NCBI GenBank assembly: GCA_045597205.1
Contig: JAZODT010000042.1
Span: forward strand, 1 to 23,302
Source: UMGS755 sp045597205
GTDB taxonomy: Bacteria > Bacillota > Clostridia > UBA1381 > UBA9506
Length of the DNA stretch: 23,302 bases
Direction of reading: 5' to 3'
Positions within the stretch are counted from its first letter, which is position 1. Every line of letters starts with the position of its first letter. Shown one piece after another: positions 7,590 to 13,244 of the stretch. Under the pieces are notes generated by a model that saw only the letters and a list, made by a program, of their open reading frames with translations, ran no database searches and was not told the origin of the DNA. The translations under genes were made by a program, and so were the position numbers.

Positions 7590-8273
7590 TCAATCTAACA
7601 ACAAAAGGGGTTTAAACTGTAAATAATCTGCCGAAACCAAATGATATACGACTCCGTTTCGCATGCCCTCTGTTGCCATTTTATGAGCGCTACCATGCAA
7701 ATGGCCATAAACACAACGGGTTACCTCATATTCCTCCATTAAGCGAACAAAATCCGACTGCATAGCAGGTGGATAATGAAGCATGACAAAAATTTGTTCT
7801 GCCCCCGTTTTTTTTGCCATATCCAACGATAATGCCAATCGGCTCACTTCACGGTTATAAAGCTTTTTATCTTCTTCGCTGGTGCCGTTATCCGGATACC
7901 CTTTTGCAGCGCATATAGCAATATTATTATATTGATATACGGTGTTATGCAAAAAATGAATGCTGGAAAAACCCATTTTTTCAATGTATTGATTCAATTT
8001 GCTTAAGGTTTCCCACCAATAATCATGGTTGCCTTTTGACACAAGCTTTATACCCGGCAAGGCATTTAAAAACCGAAAATCTTCTTCTGCTTTATCAATA
8101 TAGGTTGCCCAGGAAACATCACCGGGGATTAACACAACATCCTCCGGCTGCACAATCTGTTGCCAATTGTTTTGCAAAAGCTCTAAATAATTTTCCCAAC
8201 GGCTACCGAAAATATCCATAGGCTTTTCATTGGATAAGCCTAAATGCAAATCAGAAATGGAATAAATCGCCAT
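7590..8273 (-). CDS. Calcineurin-like metallophosphoesterase
   Basis: The 227-aa protein is a dimetal phosphoesterase with every motif of the family: DLH (Asp8, His10), GD (51-52), GNHD (81-84, followed by YWW), a central MLHYPP and a final GHLHG. No signal peptide is present, so it is cytoplasmic. The ATG at 8273 is chosen because translation from there begins directly with the first beta strand (MAIYSISDLH) and GGGAG lies 10 bases upstream. An in-frame upstream extension runs through the preceding terminator. The stop is 32 bases before the sigma start, so the three genes probably share a transcript. The substrate is unknown; relatives act on nucleotides, nucleic acids or phospholipid intermediates. 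Confidence 0.88.
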   Translation of the reverse strand: MAIYSISDLHLGLSNEKPMDIFGSRWENYLELLQNNWQQIVQPEDVVLIPGDVSWATYIDKAEEDFRFLNALPGIKLVSKGNHDYWWETLSKLNQYIEKMGFSSIHFLHNTVYQYNNIAICAAKGYPDNGTSEEDKKLYNREVSRLALSLDMAKKTGAEQIFVMLHYPPAMQSDFVRLMEEYEVTRCVYGHLHGSAHKMATEGMRNGVVYHLVSADYLQFKPLLLLD

Positions 8274-8302
8274 ACAGACAAGCTCCCTGTCCAAAAATTT
8301 TA

Positions 8303-8340
8303 GAAAAAAAAGCCCAAACCAAAACGGCATGGGCTTTTAG
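8303..8340 (-). terminator. Probable terminator of the rplU-prp-rpmA operon
   Basis: On the minus strand AAAAGCCCA pairs with TGGGCTTTT around an imperfect inner stem, followed by a run of eight T. It begins about 10 bases after the rpmA stop. Read-through into the metallophosphoesterase gene is possible, as no separate promoter is obvious there. Confidence 0.75.
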
Positions 8341-8348
8341 TTTTAAAC

Positions 8349-8627
8349 TTATGCAGAATATACGCTAACCTGCTTCTTATTCTTGCCTTTTCTTTCAAAT
8401 TTAACCTGACCATCAATCAAAGCAAACAGCGTATCATCTCCGCCCTTGCCCACATTGATACCGGGATGAATTTTGGTGCCTCTCTGGCGAACCAGAATGT
8501 TACCGGCTAAAACGGACTGACCGTCACCTTTTTTCACACCCAAACGTTTCGCTTCACTGTCACGACCGTTTTTGGTGCTACCTACACCCTTTTTATGAGC
8601 AAACAGCTGAATATCAAATTTAATCAT
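8349..8627 (-). CDS. rpmA: Ribosomal protein L27 with cleavable N-terminal extension
   Basis: L27 lies near the peptidyl transferase centre of the 50S subunit. The 92-aa product begins MIKFDIQLF and then AHKKG, the normal mature N-terminus of L27 (AHKKGVGSTKNGRDSEAKRL). The extension ending in QLF matches the Firmicute signal cut by the Prp protease between Phe9 and Ala10. The protease gene is the upstream neighbour, 65 bases away. AGGAGG lies 8 bases before the ATG. An in-frame upstream ATG (8666) lacks a ribosome site and is not used. In species with this extension, cleavage is required for a functional L27 (established in Staphylococcus aureus). The cleavage here is inferred from the motif. 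Confidence 0.97.
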   Translation of the reverse strand: MIKFDIQLFAHKKGVGSTKNGRDSEAKRLGVKKGDGQSVLAGNILVRQRGTKIHPGINVGKGGDDTLFALIDGQVKFERKGKNKKQVSVYSA

Positions 8628-8647
8628 GGTATAACCTCCTTTTTTAG

Positions 8648-8683
8648 ATGCAACCCAATGCTGCATATACTGGCAATATTGCC
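8648..8683 (-). repeat. Two adjacent hairpins between prp and rpmA
   Basis: A 12-base perfect palindrome GGCAATATTGCC (8672-8683) is followed on the minus strand by ATGCAGC...GTTGCAT (8648-8666), 7 bp with one G-U and a 5-base loop. They sit 10 bases after the prp stop and just before the rpmA ribosome site. Neither has a T-run, so they are not terminators; mRNA processing or protection is possible. Confidence 0.45.
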
Positions 8684-8692
8684 GCTAACAGT

Positions 8693-9019
8693 TTATTCCT
8701 CTCGCAAACAGATAAATTCACCATATTGCGACTCTAAATTCTGAAATGTCAGAACCATGCTTTCTAATAAAACATCCGCCTCACGGCGTTTTTCCGGGGA
8801 AAGCATTTCCGGAAGCTTACATAAAAGATAACCTTCACGCACCTCCGGTGATAAGGGAATATTTGCCACATCTGTTAAACCGTTTACCACCGTCATCGCT
8901 GCTGTGGTGACCGCGGCACAAACAATGTCTGTACCCTTTTCACCGAAACCAGCATGACCGCTAACCGTAAACCCTTCAACTTTGTGACTTTTGTTTCTAA
9001 ATAAAGTAATGGTAATCAT
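8693..9019 (-). CDS. prp: Ribosomal-processing cysteine protease Prp
   Basis: Prp removes the N-terminal extension of L27. The 108-aa protein has the signature GHAGFGEKGTDIVCAAVT with the catalytic His22 and Cys34, the same positions reported for S. aureus Prp. The conserved glycine-rich loop between them is intact. Its place between rplU and rpmA is the standard Firmicute order (ysxB in B. subtilis). The ATG lies 7 bases after the rplU stop and I see no Shine-Dalgarno sequence before it. Translation therefore probably depends on ribosomes finishing rplU, which would keep the protease below ribosomal protein levels; that last point is inference. No alternative function is likely. Confidence 0.96.
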   Translation of the reverse strand: MITITLFRNKSHKVEGFTVSGHAGFGEKGTDIVCAAVTTAAMTVVNGLTDVANIPLSPEVREGYLLCKLPEMLSPEKRREADVLLESMVLTFQNLESQYGEFICLREE

Positions 9020-9026
9020 ATTTTGA

Positions 9027-9338
9027 TTATGCGTTAATCTTTTCGATTACAACTTTGGTGTAAGGCTGTCTGTGACCCTGCTTTTTAGCATAACCCTTTT
9101 TGGGCTTATACTTGAAAACAATCACTTTCTTTGCCTTACCTTCGCTAACAACTTTAGCGGCAACGCTTGCGCCTTCAACAAAAGGAGCACCAACCTTAAG
9201 GTCGCTACCTTCGCCAACGGCTACAACTTCGTTAAAGGTAACAGCTTCATCAGCAGCAACGCCCAGCTTTTCAACGAAAATAGTATCTCCTTCGCTAACT
9301 TTATACTGTTTACCACCTGTTTTAATAATTGCGTACAT
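9027..9338 (-). CDS. rplU: Ribosomal protein L21
   Basis: L21 binds 23S rRNA in the 50S subunit. The 103-aa product begins MYAIIKTGGKQYKVSEGD and ends with the conserved basic FKYKPKKGYAKKQGHRQPYT segment. The ATG at 9338 is set by GGAGGAGGT ending six bases upstream; the in-frame codon at 9389 lies in the leader and is not a start. It is the first gene of rplU-prp-rpmA, behind a near-consensus promoter and a structured leader of about 78 bases. Autoregulation through such a leader is known for Firmicute rplU operons (the Rfam L21 leader family). Whether this leader belongs to that family needs a covariance search. Confidence 0.97.
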   Translation of the reverse strand: MYAIIKTGGKQYKVSEGDTIFVEKLGVAADEAVTFNEVVAVGEGSDLKVGAPFVEGASVAAKVVSEGKAKKVIVFKYKPKKGYAKKQGHRQPYTKVVIEKINA

Positions 9339-9416
9339 ACTTGCACCTCCTCCATCCTTGCTCGCTGTTCCATTGAGGTAGATTATCAATCGTTTGAGAC
9401 CCCATACACGCGGCTA
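9339..9416 (-). ncRNA. Candidate L21-type mRNA leader
   Basis: The predicted 5' UTR (about 78 nt) can fold. GCCGC(G)TGT pairs with ACAGCG(A)GC as a closing helix, and ATTGA pairs with TCAAT as an inner hairpin. The loop-side ACCTC (9375-9379) can pair either with GGGGT upstream (9399-9403) or with GAGGT of the Shine-Dalgarno (9345-9349). These two pairings exclude each other. This fits translational autoregulation by L21 but is unproven. Confidence 0.55.
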
Positions 9417-9422
9417 TTTTAC

Positions 9423-9451
9423 ATTATATCATGTAAAATTTGGCTTGTCAA
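9423..9451 (-). promoter_or_regulatory. Consensus promoter of rplU-prp-rpmA
   Basis: On the minus strand TTGACA (9451-9446), exactly 17 bases, then TATAAT (9428-9423) match the sigma-A consensus at all 12 positions. The predicted start is near 9416. Confidence 0.92.
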
Positions 9452-9474
9452 TATTTTTTTGCAACCTTTTTCCA

Positions 9475-9507
9475 TAAAAAATCCGCCCTAACAAAAAAGG
9501 ACGGATT
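9475..9507 (-). terminator. Intrinsic terminator of the ABC importer operon
   Basis: On the minus strand AATCCGTCC pairs with GGGCGGATT (9 bp, one G-U), followed by six T. It starts just after the ATPase stop and ends before the rplU promoter. Confidence 0.87.
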
Positions 9508-9514
9508 GCTATTA

Positions 9515-10258
9515 TTAATTATTATAATTATTTAAAAATGTTGCCAAACGTTCATTATGGCTATGGAAAATTTCATCTGGCGTGCCGTCTGCAGCAATCA
9601 CGCCGCCATCCATAAAAATAATCCGTTTTGCTACATCTTTTGCAAAGGACATTTCGTGGGTTACCACAAGCATTGTCATGCCGTTTTCTGCCAGATTTTT
9701 AATAACCCTAAGCACCTCACCGGTCAGTTCCGGGTCAAGGGCCGATGTAGGTTCATCAAAGAGCAAAATATCCGGTTTTAATGCAAGGGCACGGGCAATA
9801 GCCACACGTTGTTGCTGCCCGCCGGACAGTTCACAAGGATATGCCTTTTCCTTATCTGTAAGACCTACCTGTGCCAGCAGATTTCTAGCCTGCATCTCTG
9901 CCTCTGCTTGCGGTATTTTTTTCACCGAAACCGGTGCCATGGTTATATTGTCTAAAACTGATTTATGGGGAAACAGATTAAAATTCTGAAACACCATGCC
10001 CAGTTTTTTATATGCATTTTTAGATTCTGTTGATTTATCATAAACGCCGTTTTTTACAACCGCCTGGCCGTCTATAATAATATCGCCGCCATTAATTTTT
10101 TCCAAATTAATCAAGCTACGCAAAAAGGTGCTTTTGCCGGAGCCGGAGGGACCGATAATGGCAATAACATCCCCTTTGGATACTGAAAGGTCTATCCCTT
10201 TAATAACCTCTAATTTTCCGTAACTCTTTTTAATATTTTTCGCTTCTAACACAAACAT
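9515..10258 (-). CDS. glnQ: Polar amino acid ABC importer, ATPase subunit
   Basis: This is the cytoplasmic ATP-hydrolysing subunit of a polar amino acid importer. The 247-aa protein has Walker A GPSGSGKST (about 36-44), the signature LSGGQQQR, Walker B ILLFDEPTSALD and the switch His in VVTHE. The length fits the GlnQ/HisP group. Two start codons compete: ATG at 10258 lies 8 bases after AAGGAG, while ATG at 10264 is only 2 bases after it, so 10258 is chosen. The permease gene ends a few bases upstream, and the order binding protein, permease, ATPase matches gln-type operons. Substrate specificity is not visible here; glutamine is a family-level guess. Confidence 0.94.
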   Translation of the reverse strand: MFVLEAKNIKKSYGKLEVIKGIDLSVSKGDVIAIIGPSGSGKSTFLRSLINLEKINGGDIIIDGQAVVKNGVYDKSTESKNAYKKLGMVFQNFNLFPHKSVLDNITMAPVSVKKIPQAEAEMQARNLLAQVGLTDKEKAYPCELSGGQQQRVAIARALALKPDILLFDEPTSALDPELTGEVLRVIKNLAENGMTMLVVTHEMSFAKDVAKRIIFMDGGVIAADGTPDEIFHSHNERLATFLNNYNN

Positions 10259-10270
10259 AGCCATATCTCC

Positions 10271-11005
10271 TTACCCCTTATAGTAATCCAGTTTCTTCTC
10301 GATATAGCCAAACAAAACTGTTAGCAAACCGCAAAACAGCAGGAAAAATGCACCTGTGTAAAATAGCGGCCAGATAACGCCCCTGGCAGAAAAACGTTCT
10401 GCTGCCTTTAAAATTTCGGGAACAGCAATAATGCGGGCAAGGCTGGTATCTTTTACCAAGGTAATAATTTCATTACCCATGGGGGGCACAATTCGTTTAA
10501 TAACCTGTTTTAAAATAACTTTAAAAAAAACCTGCGTTTTGGTTAAACCCAAAACCTGACCAGCCTCATACTGACCTTTGGGAATGGCTTCAATTCCCCC
10601 ACGGTAAATCTCTGAAAAATATGCGGCATAGTTAATCACAAAGGCAATGAGAGCCGCCAATAATCTGTTTGTCATGGGATAATCAAAAATTAAACCCGGC
10701 ACATAAAAAACAACCAAAAGTTGTAACAAAAGCGGTGTGCCTCTGATAATCCATACAAAAATTCTGGTAAAAAAACTAATGGGTGTGAAACCAGCAATTG
10801 CCAATAACACTGTATGTAAATTAAATTTGTTAAATTTTTCTCCAATACTAAACCGGCGCAAAAAAGAAAAAGGCGCCCACTTCGACATAGAGCCAAAAGT
10901 AATCAGCAACCCTAATGGGATTGCAAATAAAAGCGTTAAGAAAAAAATCTGACAGTTTTGCCAGAATCCACCCAATAATTCAGTTGTTACCGTGTTAAAA
11001 GTCAT
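10271..11005 (-). CDS. Polar amino acid ABC importer, permease subunit
   Basis: This integral membrane protein (244 aa) forms the channel of the importer, probably as a homodimer because no second permease is present. The binding-protein-dependent EAA loop is clear (EAGQVLGLTKTQVFFKVILKQ, split after the conserved Gly). The HisM/GlnP motif RGTPLLLQLLVVFY precedes it. About five hydrophobic helices are visible. Between the first helix and RGTPLLLQ there are roughly 30 extra residues (SMSKWAPFSFLRRF onward) compared with short family members. The ATG at 11005 follows TGGAG by 7 bases; a TTG at 11026 is in a hairpin arm and unlikely. The stop is 6-12 bases before the ATPase start. Confidence 0.91.
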   Translation of the reverse strand: MTFNTVTTELLGGFWQNCQIFFLTLLFAIPLGLLITFGSMSKWAPFSFLRRFSIGEKFNKFNLHTVLLAIAGFTPISFFTRIFVWIIRGTPLLLQLLVVFYVPGLIFDYPMTNRLLAALIAFVINYAAYFSEIYRGGIEAIPKGQYEAGQVLGLTKTQVFFKVILKQVIKRIVPPMGNEIITLVKDTSLARIIAVPEILKAAERFSARGVIWPLFYTGAFFLLFCGLLTVLFGYIEKKLDYYKG

Positions 11006-11024
11006 AGCAAACTCCATTATTCGC

Positions 11025-11062
11025 AAGAACTTCCGGCAAAGCTAGCTTTGCTGGAAGTTCTT
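11025..11062. repeat. Strong intercistronic hairpin between binding protein and permease
   Basis: Two 19-base arms (AAGAACTTCC.GCAAAGCT and its complement) meet without a spacer and differ at one base, giving a 38-base near-palindrome. There is no T-run on the minus strand and the permease ribosome site follows closely, so it is not a simple terminator. Confidence 0.75.
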
Positions 11063-11090
11063 ACAAGATATTTAATTCAACAAACGAACC

Positions 11091-11891
11091 TTAAAACTTT
11101 AACAGTTCATCCAGCTTATATTTCTTGGCGATGGTTTCTAAAGTGCCATCTTCAGCCAGTTCTTTCATAGCTGCATTCACTTTTTCAGTTACGTCGCTAC
11201 CCTTTCTAAAAGCAACGCCATATTCTTCCGGTGAAAATTCCTTGGTGGGAACAACAACCAGATTTTCGTAGTCAGTGCCTTCACCAATCATACCGATGGA
11301 AGCAACAAAGTCAACTACACAAGCACCAGCAGTACCGCTGCTAACTTCCATTAAAGCTTTTGCCTGAGAATCAACAGCTGTGTAGGAAGCTTTGCTGAAG
11401 AATTCATCACTGGTTGCAACTTCTTCGCCGGCAGATTCAGCTTCGGCAACAACAACCACGTTTTCAATACCTTCAGCTGTTGCATATGTTTCAGCATTTT
11501 CAGCTTTAGCAACAACAACCTGCTTATTAGCCATGTAAGGCACGGTGATGGACATTGCTTCTGCTCTTTCCGGTGTGATGGTCATGCCGTTCCAGATGCA
11601 GTCAATGCTTTTTGCTGCCAGTTCAACTTCTTTGGTGTTCCAGTCAATTTCAATAAACTTAGGAGCAACGCCCAGCTTTTCAGCAACAGCAGCTGCAAAC
11701 TCGGTTTCAAAACCAACCAGTTCTTCACCTTCATAATAGTTCATGGGAGCGAACAGAGTCATACCGATAATTAATTCGCCCTTGTCCTCGATGTACTTTA
11801 AATCAGACTCTTGAGCAGGCTGAGCAGTACAAGCGGTCAGCAGGATGGCCATAGCAAACACCAAAGCCAAAACTTTTGTAAATTTTTTCAT
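11091..11891 (-). CDS. Polar amino acid ABC importer, substrate-binding lipoprotein
   Basis: The extracytoplasmic binding protein captures the amino acid and delivers it to the permease. The N-terminus (MKKFTKVLALVFAMAILLTAC) is a lipoprotein signal: lipobox LTAC, lipidated Cys21. The mature part is an SBP family 3 (bac_SBP) two-lobe domain. GFETEFAAAVAEKLG and DCIWNGMTITPERAE, with the ligand-binding Arg of the TPERAE motif, are characteristic. The length (266 aa) is normal. AAAGGAGAG precedes the ATG at 11891; the frame is open 60 codons further up, but that part is the untranslated leader and promoter. It is first in the operon and separated from the permease gene by the hairpin at 11025-11062. 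The ligand is unknown. Confidence 0.95.
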   Translation of the reverse strand: MKKFTKVLALVFAMAILLTACTAQPAQESDLKYIEDKGELIIGMTLFAPMNYYEGEELVGFETEFAAAVAEKLGVAPKFIEIDWNTKEVELAAKSIDCIWNGMTITPERAEAMSITVPYMANKQVVVAKAENAETYATAEGIENVVVVAEAESAGEEVATSDEFFSKASYTAVDSQAKALMEVSSGTAGACVVDFVASIGMIGEGTDYENLVVVPTKEFSPEEYGVAFRKGSDVTEKVNAAMKELAEDGTLETIAKKYKLDELLKF

Positions 11892-11955
11892 GGTTATCTC
11901 TCCTTTAAAAAATACTTTCTGCATCTTCATGCAGTTTACTTTAAAGAACTTATTC

Positions 11956-11984
11956 ATTGTACTATAAATATCCAATAAAGTAAA
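11956..11984 (-). promoter_or_regulatory. Probable promoter of the ABC importer operon
   Basis: On the minus strand TTTACT (11984-11979), 17 bases and TACAAT (11961-11956) resemble a sigma-A promoter (9 of 12). The leader of about 60 bases contains a small perfect hairpin (CTGCAT-GAAG-ATGCAG, 11919-11934). Confidence 0.6.
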
Positions 11985-12002
11985 GTATCTTTCCAAATAT
12001 CC

Positions 12003-12036
12003 CCTTAAAATACAACCTTTCGGTTGTATTTTAAGG
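12003..12036 (-). terminator. Hairpin at the end of the VanW gene, possible terminator
   Basis: A perfect 15-bp stem (CCTTAAAATACAACC / GGTTGTATTTTAAGG) has a GAAA loop on the minus strand. The VanW stop codon lies inside its first arm. No T-run follows (GGGGATA instead), so termination would be weak or depend on T's inside the stem. Confidence 0.5.
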
Positions 12037-12633
12037 TAATTGATAAATTTCTGACTGCACTGCATTTTCATTCGCCCATACTTTTATTTTAATCTTTTGA
12101 TTACAATTATTTTTAAACCGCATATCTAAATCACCATAATTAACCGCAGCATCCTCACCCTTTGGTGCATAGCCTACCTCACCACTGTGACTATTTCTCT
12201 CTAAAATTACAAGTCCAGCATTTTGTGCTGCCTGATACACCGTTGAGCTCACCTGACAAACGCCGCCACCGCAGCCTTTTTGCTTTTCTTCATGAACCAA
12301 AACTGTTGCATCCTGATAACCTCGTTCAGGCGTTCTGTTCCCTACCACTTGATTAAAAGAAAAAATGTTTCCCGGTTCTACGATAGACCCATTAACCGAT
12401 TGGCAGGCAAGCCGGATATTGTGCAAACGGCTTTCCTGCTTATCTAGCAGTGTGGTTTTGGCACTGCCCAACAAAACCGGCACAGGTGTTGTCGTGCTCT
12501 CGGGGGCAGGTGTTGTTTCGCAAACATCCGTATTCTGCGTAGGTGAAGGCGGCGCCTCTTTTTTGTTTATCACACATCCGGTAAATGTACAAATAATTAC
12601 AAAATATAATATTAAAAAATTTCTTTTGTTCAT
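12031..12633 (-). CDS. Minimal VanW-domain lipoprotein
   Basis: The 200-aa protein has a signal sequence ending FTGC (Cys20), so it is probably a lipoprotein. The -3 residue is Phe rather than Leu, an atypical lipobox. A Pro/Thr-rich linker (about 26-52) follows. The rest is a VanW domain: EPGNIFSFNQVVGNRTPERGY (split) and the hallmark CGGGVCQVSSTVYQAA (121-136) with Cys121 and Cys126. Many relatives (YoaR, VanW of vanB clusters) carry extra repeats or peptidoglycan-binding domains; none are present here. The biochemical role of VanW is not established, so an envelope function is inference. GGAG lies 9 bases before the ATG. The gene appears monocistronic. There are no other van genes nearby, so there is no reason to infer vancomycin resistance. 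Confidence 0.85.
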   Translation of the reverse strand: MNKRNFLILYFVIICTFTGCVINKKEAPPSPTQNTDVCETTPAPESTTTPVPVLLGSAKTTLLDKQESRLHNIRLACQSVNGSIVEPGNIFSFNQVVGNRTPERGYQDATVLVHEEKQKGCGGGVCQVSSTVYQAAQNAGLVILERNSHSGEVGYAPKGEDAAVNYGDLDMRFKNNCNQKIKIKVWANENAVQSEIYQLP

Positions 12634-12743
12634 AACTATTTCTCCGCAAGGGTTTTTATATTATTTTTTCATAACCGACACATTCCATACCAGACAGTTT
12701 TTGTCTTTTAACAAATAATTTCATAAAAAATTGATTTTAATTT

Positions 12744-12772
12744 TTTGTATGAACGAGGAACATTAAGGTCAA
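12744..12772 (-). promoter_or_regulatory. Possible promoter of the VanW gene
   Basis: On the minus strand TTGACC (12772-12767), 17 bases and TACAAA (12749-12744) give 9 of 12 matches. The leader would be about 105 bases and contains AGACA...TGTCT (12692-12706), a small inverted repeat. Confidence 0.45.
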
Positions 12773-12808
12773 GTTAATAATAAATAAGTGACAAAGGACT
12801 AAAAACTT

Positions 12809-13204
12809 ATGATGTTTTCAAAAACCATTCAGGAATCTGTGGTGGAAATGGTGCAACTGGTGCTCCCTAACGATGTAAATTTATTGGGCAACTTAATGGG
12901 CGGACAGCTTATGCACTGGATTGATATTACCGCTGCGTTAACTGCGTCCAAACACGCAAATCGCATTGTTGCAACCGTTTCAATGGATGGCCTTAACTTT
13001 AAGCATCCGGCCAGATTAGGAGAAATGGTTCGGCTAAAGTCATCCTTAGTTTCTGTGGGCAACACCTCTATGAAAATTAAAGTAGATGTTTGGGCAGAAA
13101 ATCTGCAATCCGGCGCTGTGATCCACACGAACGAAGCAACCCTTGTGTTTGTGGCATTAGACGAAAACGGTCGTCCCACCCCTGTGCCACCCATAAGACT
13201 GTAA
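12809..13204 (+). CDS. Acyl-CoA thioesterase, hot-dog fold (YkhA/YciA-like)
   Basis: The enzyme hydrolyses acyl-CoA to free acid and CoA in the cytoplasm. The 131-aa protein is one hot-dog domain. The family signature DVNLLGNLMGGQLMHWID places Asn24 and the probable catalytic Asp39 at the start of the central helix. ATVSMDGLNFKHPARLGEMV is the conserved strand region after it, and VFVALDENGRPTPVPP ends the protein as in acyl-CoA hydrolase relatives. AAAGGA lies 10 bases before the first ATG; the next ATG immediately follows. The gene stands alone: divergent from the VanW gene and convergent with spoIIE. The chain-length preference is unknown. Confidence 0.92.
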   Translation: MMFSKTIQESVVEMVQLVLPNDVNLLGNLMGGQLMHWIDITAALTASKHANRIVATVSMDGLNFKHPARLGEMVRLKSSLVSVGNTSMKIKVDVWAENLQSGAVIHTNEATLVFVALDENGRPTPVPPIRL

Positions 13205-13206
13205 CC

Positions 13207-13243
13207 AAAAAAACCCGCCGCAAATTTTTGCGACGGGTTTTTT
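13207..13243. terminator. Two-way intrinsic terminator between thioesterase and spoIIE
   Basis: AAACCCGCCGCAAA pairs with TTTGCGACGGGTTT (14 bp, one mismatch), flanked by A- and T-runs on both sides. It ends directly before the spoIIE stop codon. Confidence 0.9.
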
Positions 13244-13244
13244 A

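Noticed and set aside
8672..8683. GGCAATATTGCC as a transcription operator
   Set aside because: It lies inside an operon between prp and rpmA with no promoter hexamers around it; an RNA-level role is more plausible.
9072..9491. 139-codon plus-strand open frame over rplU and its promoter
   Set aside because: Antisense to rplU and its leader, with Asn/Phe/Cys-rich composition and no ribosome site.
11892..12071. 60-codon N-terminal extension of the binding lipoprotein
   Set aside because: It would bury the lipoprotein signal, and it covers the promoter, leader and ribosome site.
12031..12633. Vancomycin-resistance locus
   Set aside because: VanW-domain proteins are widespread in Firmicutes, and no vanH/A/B/X/R/S-like genes are in the window.
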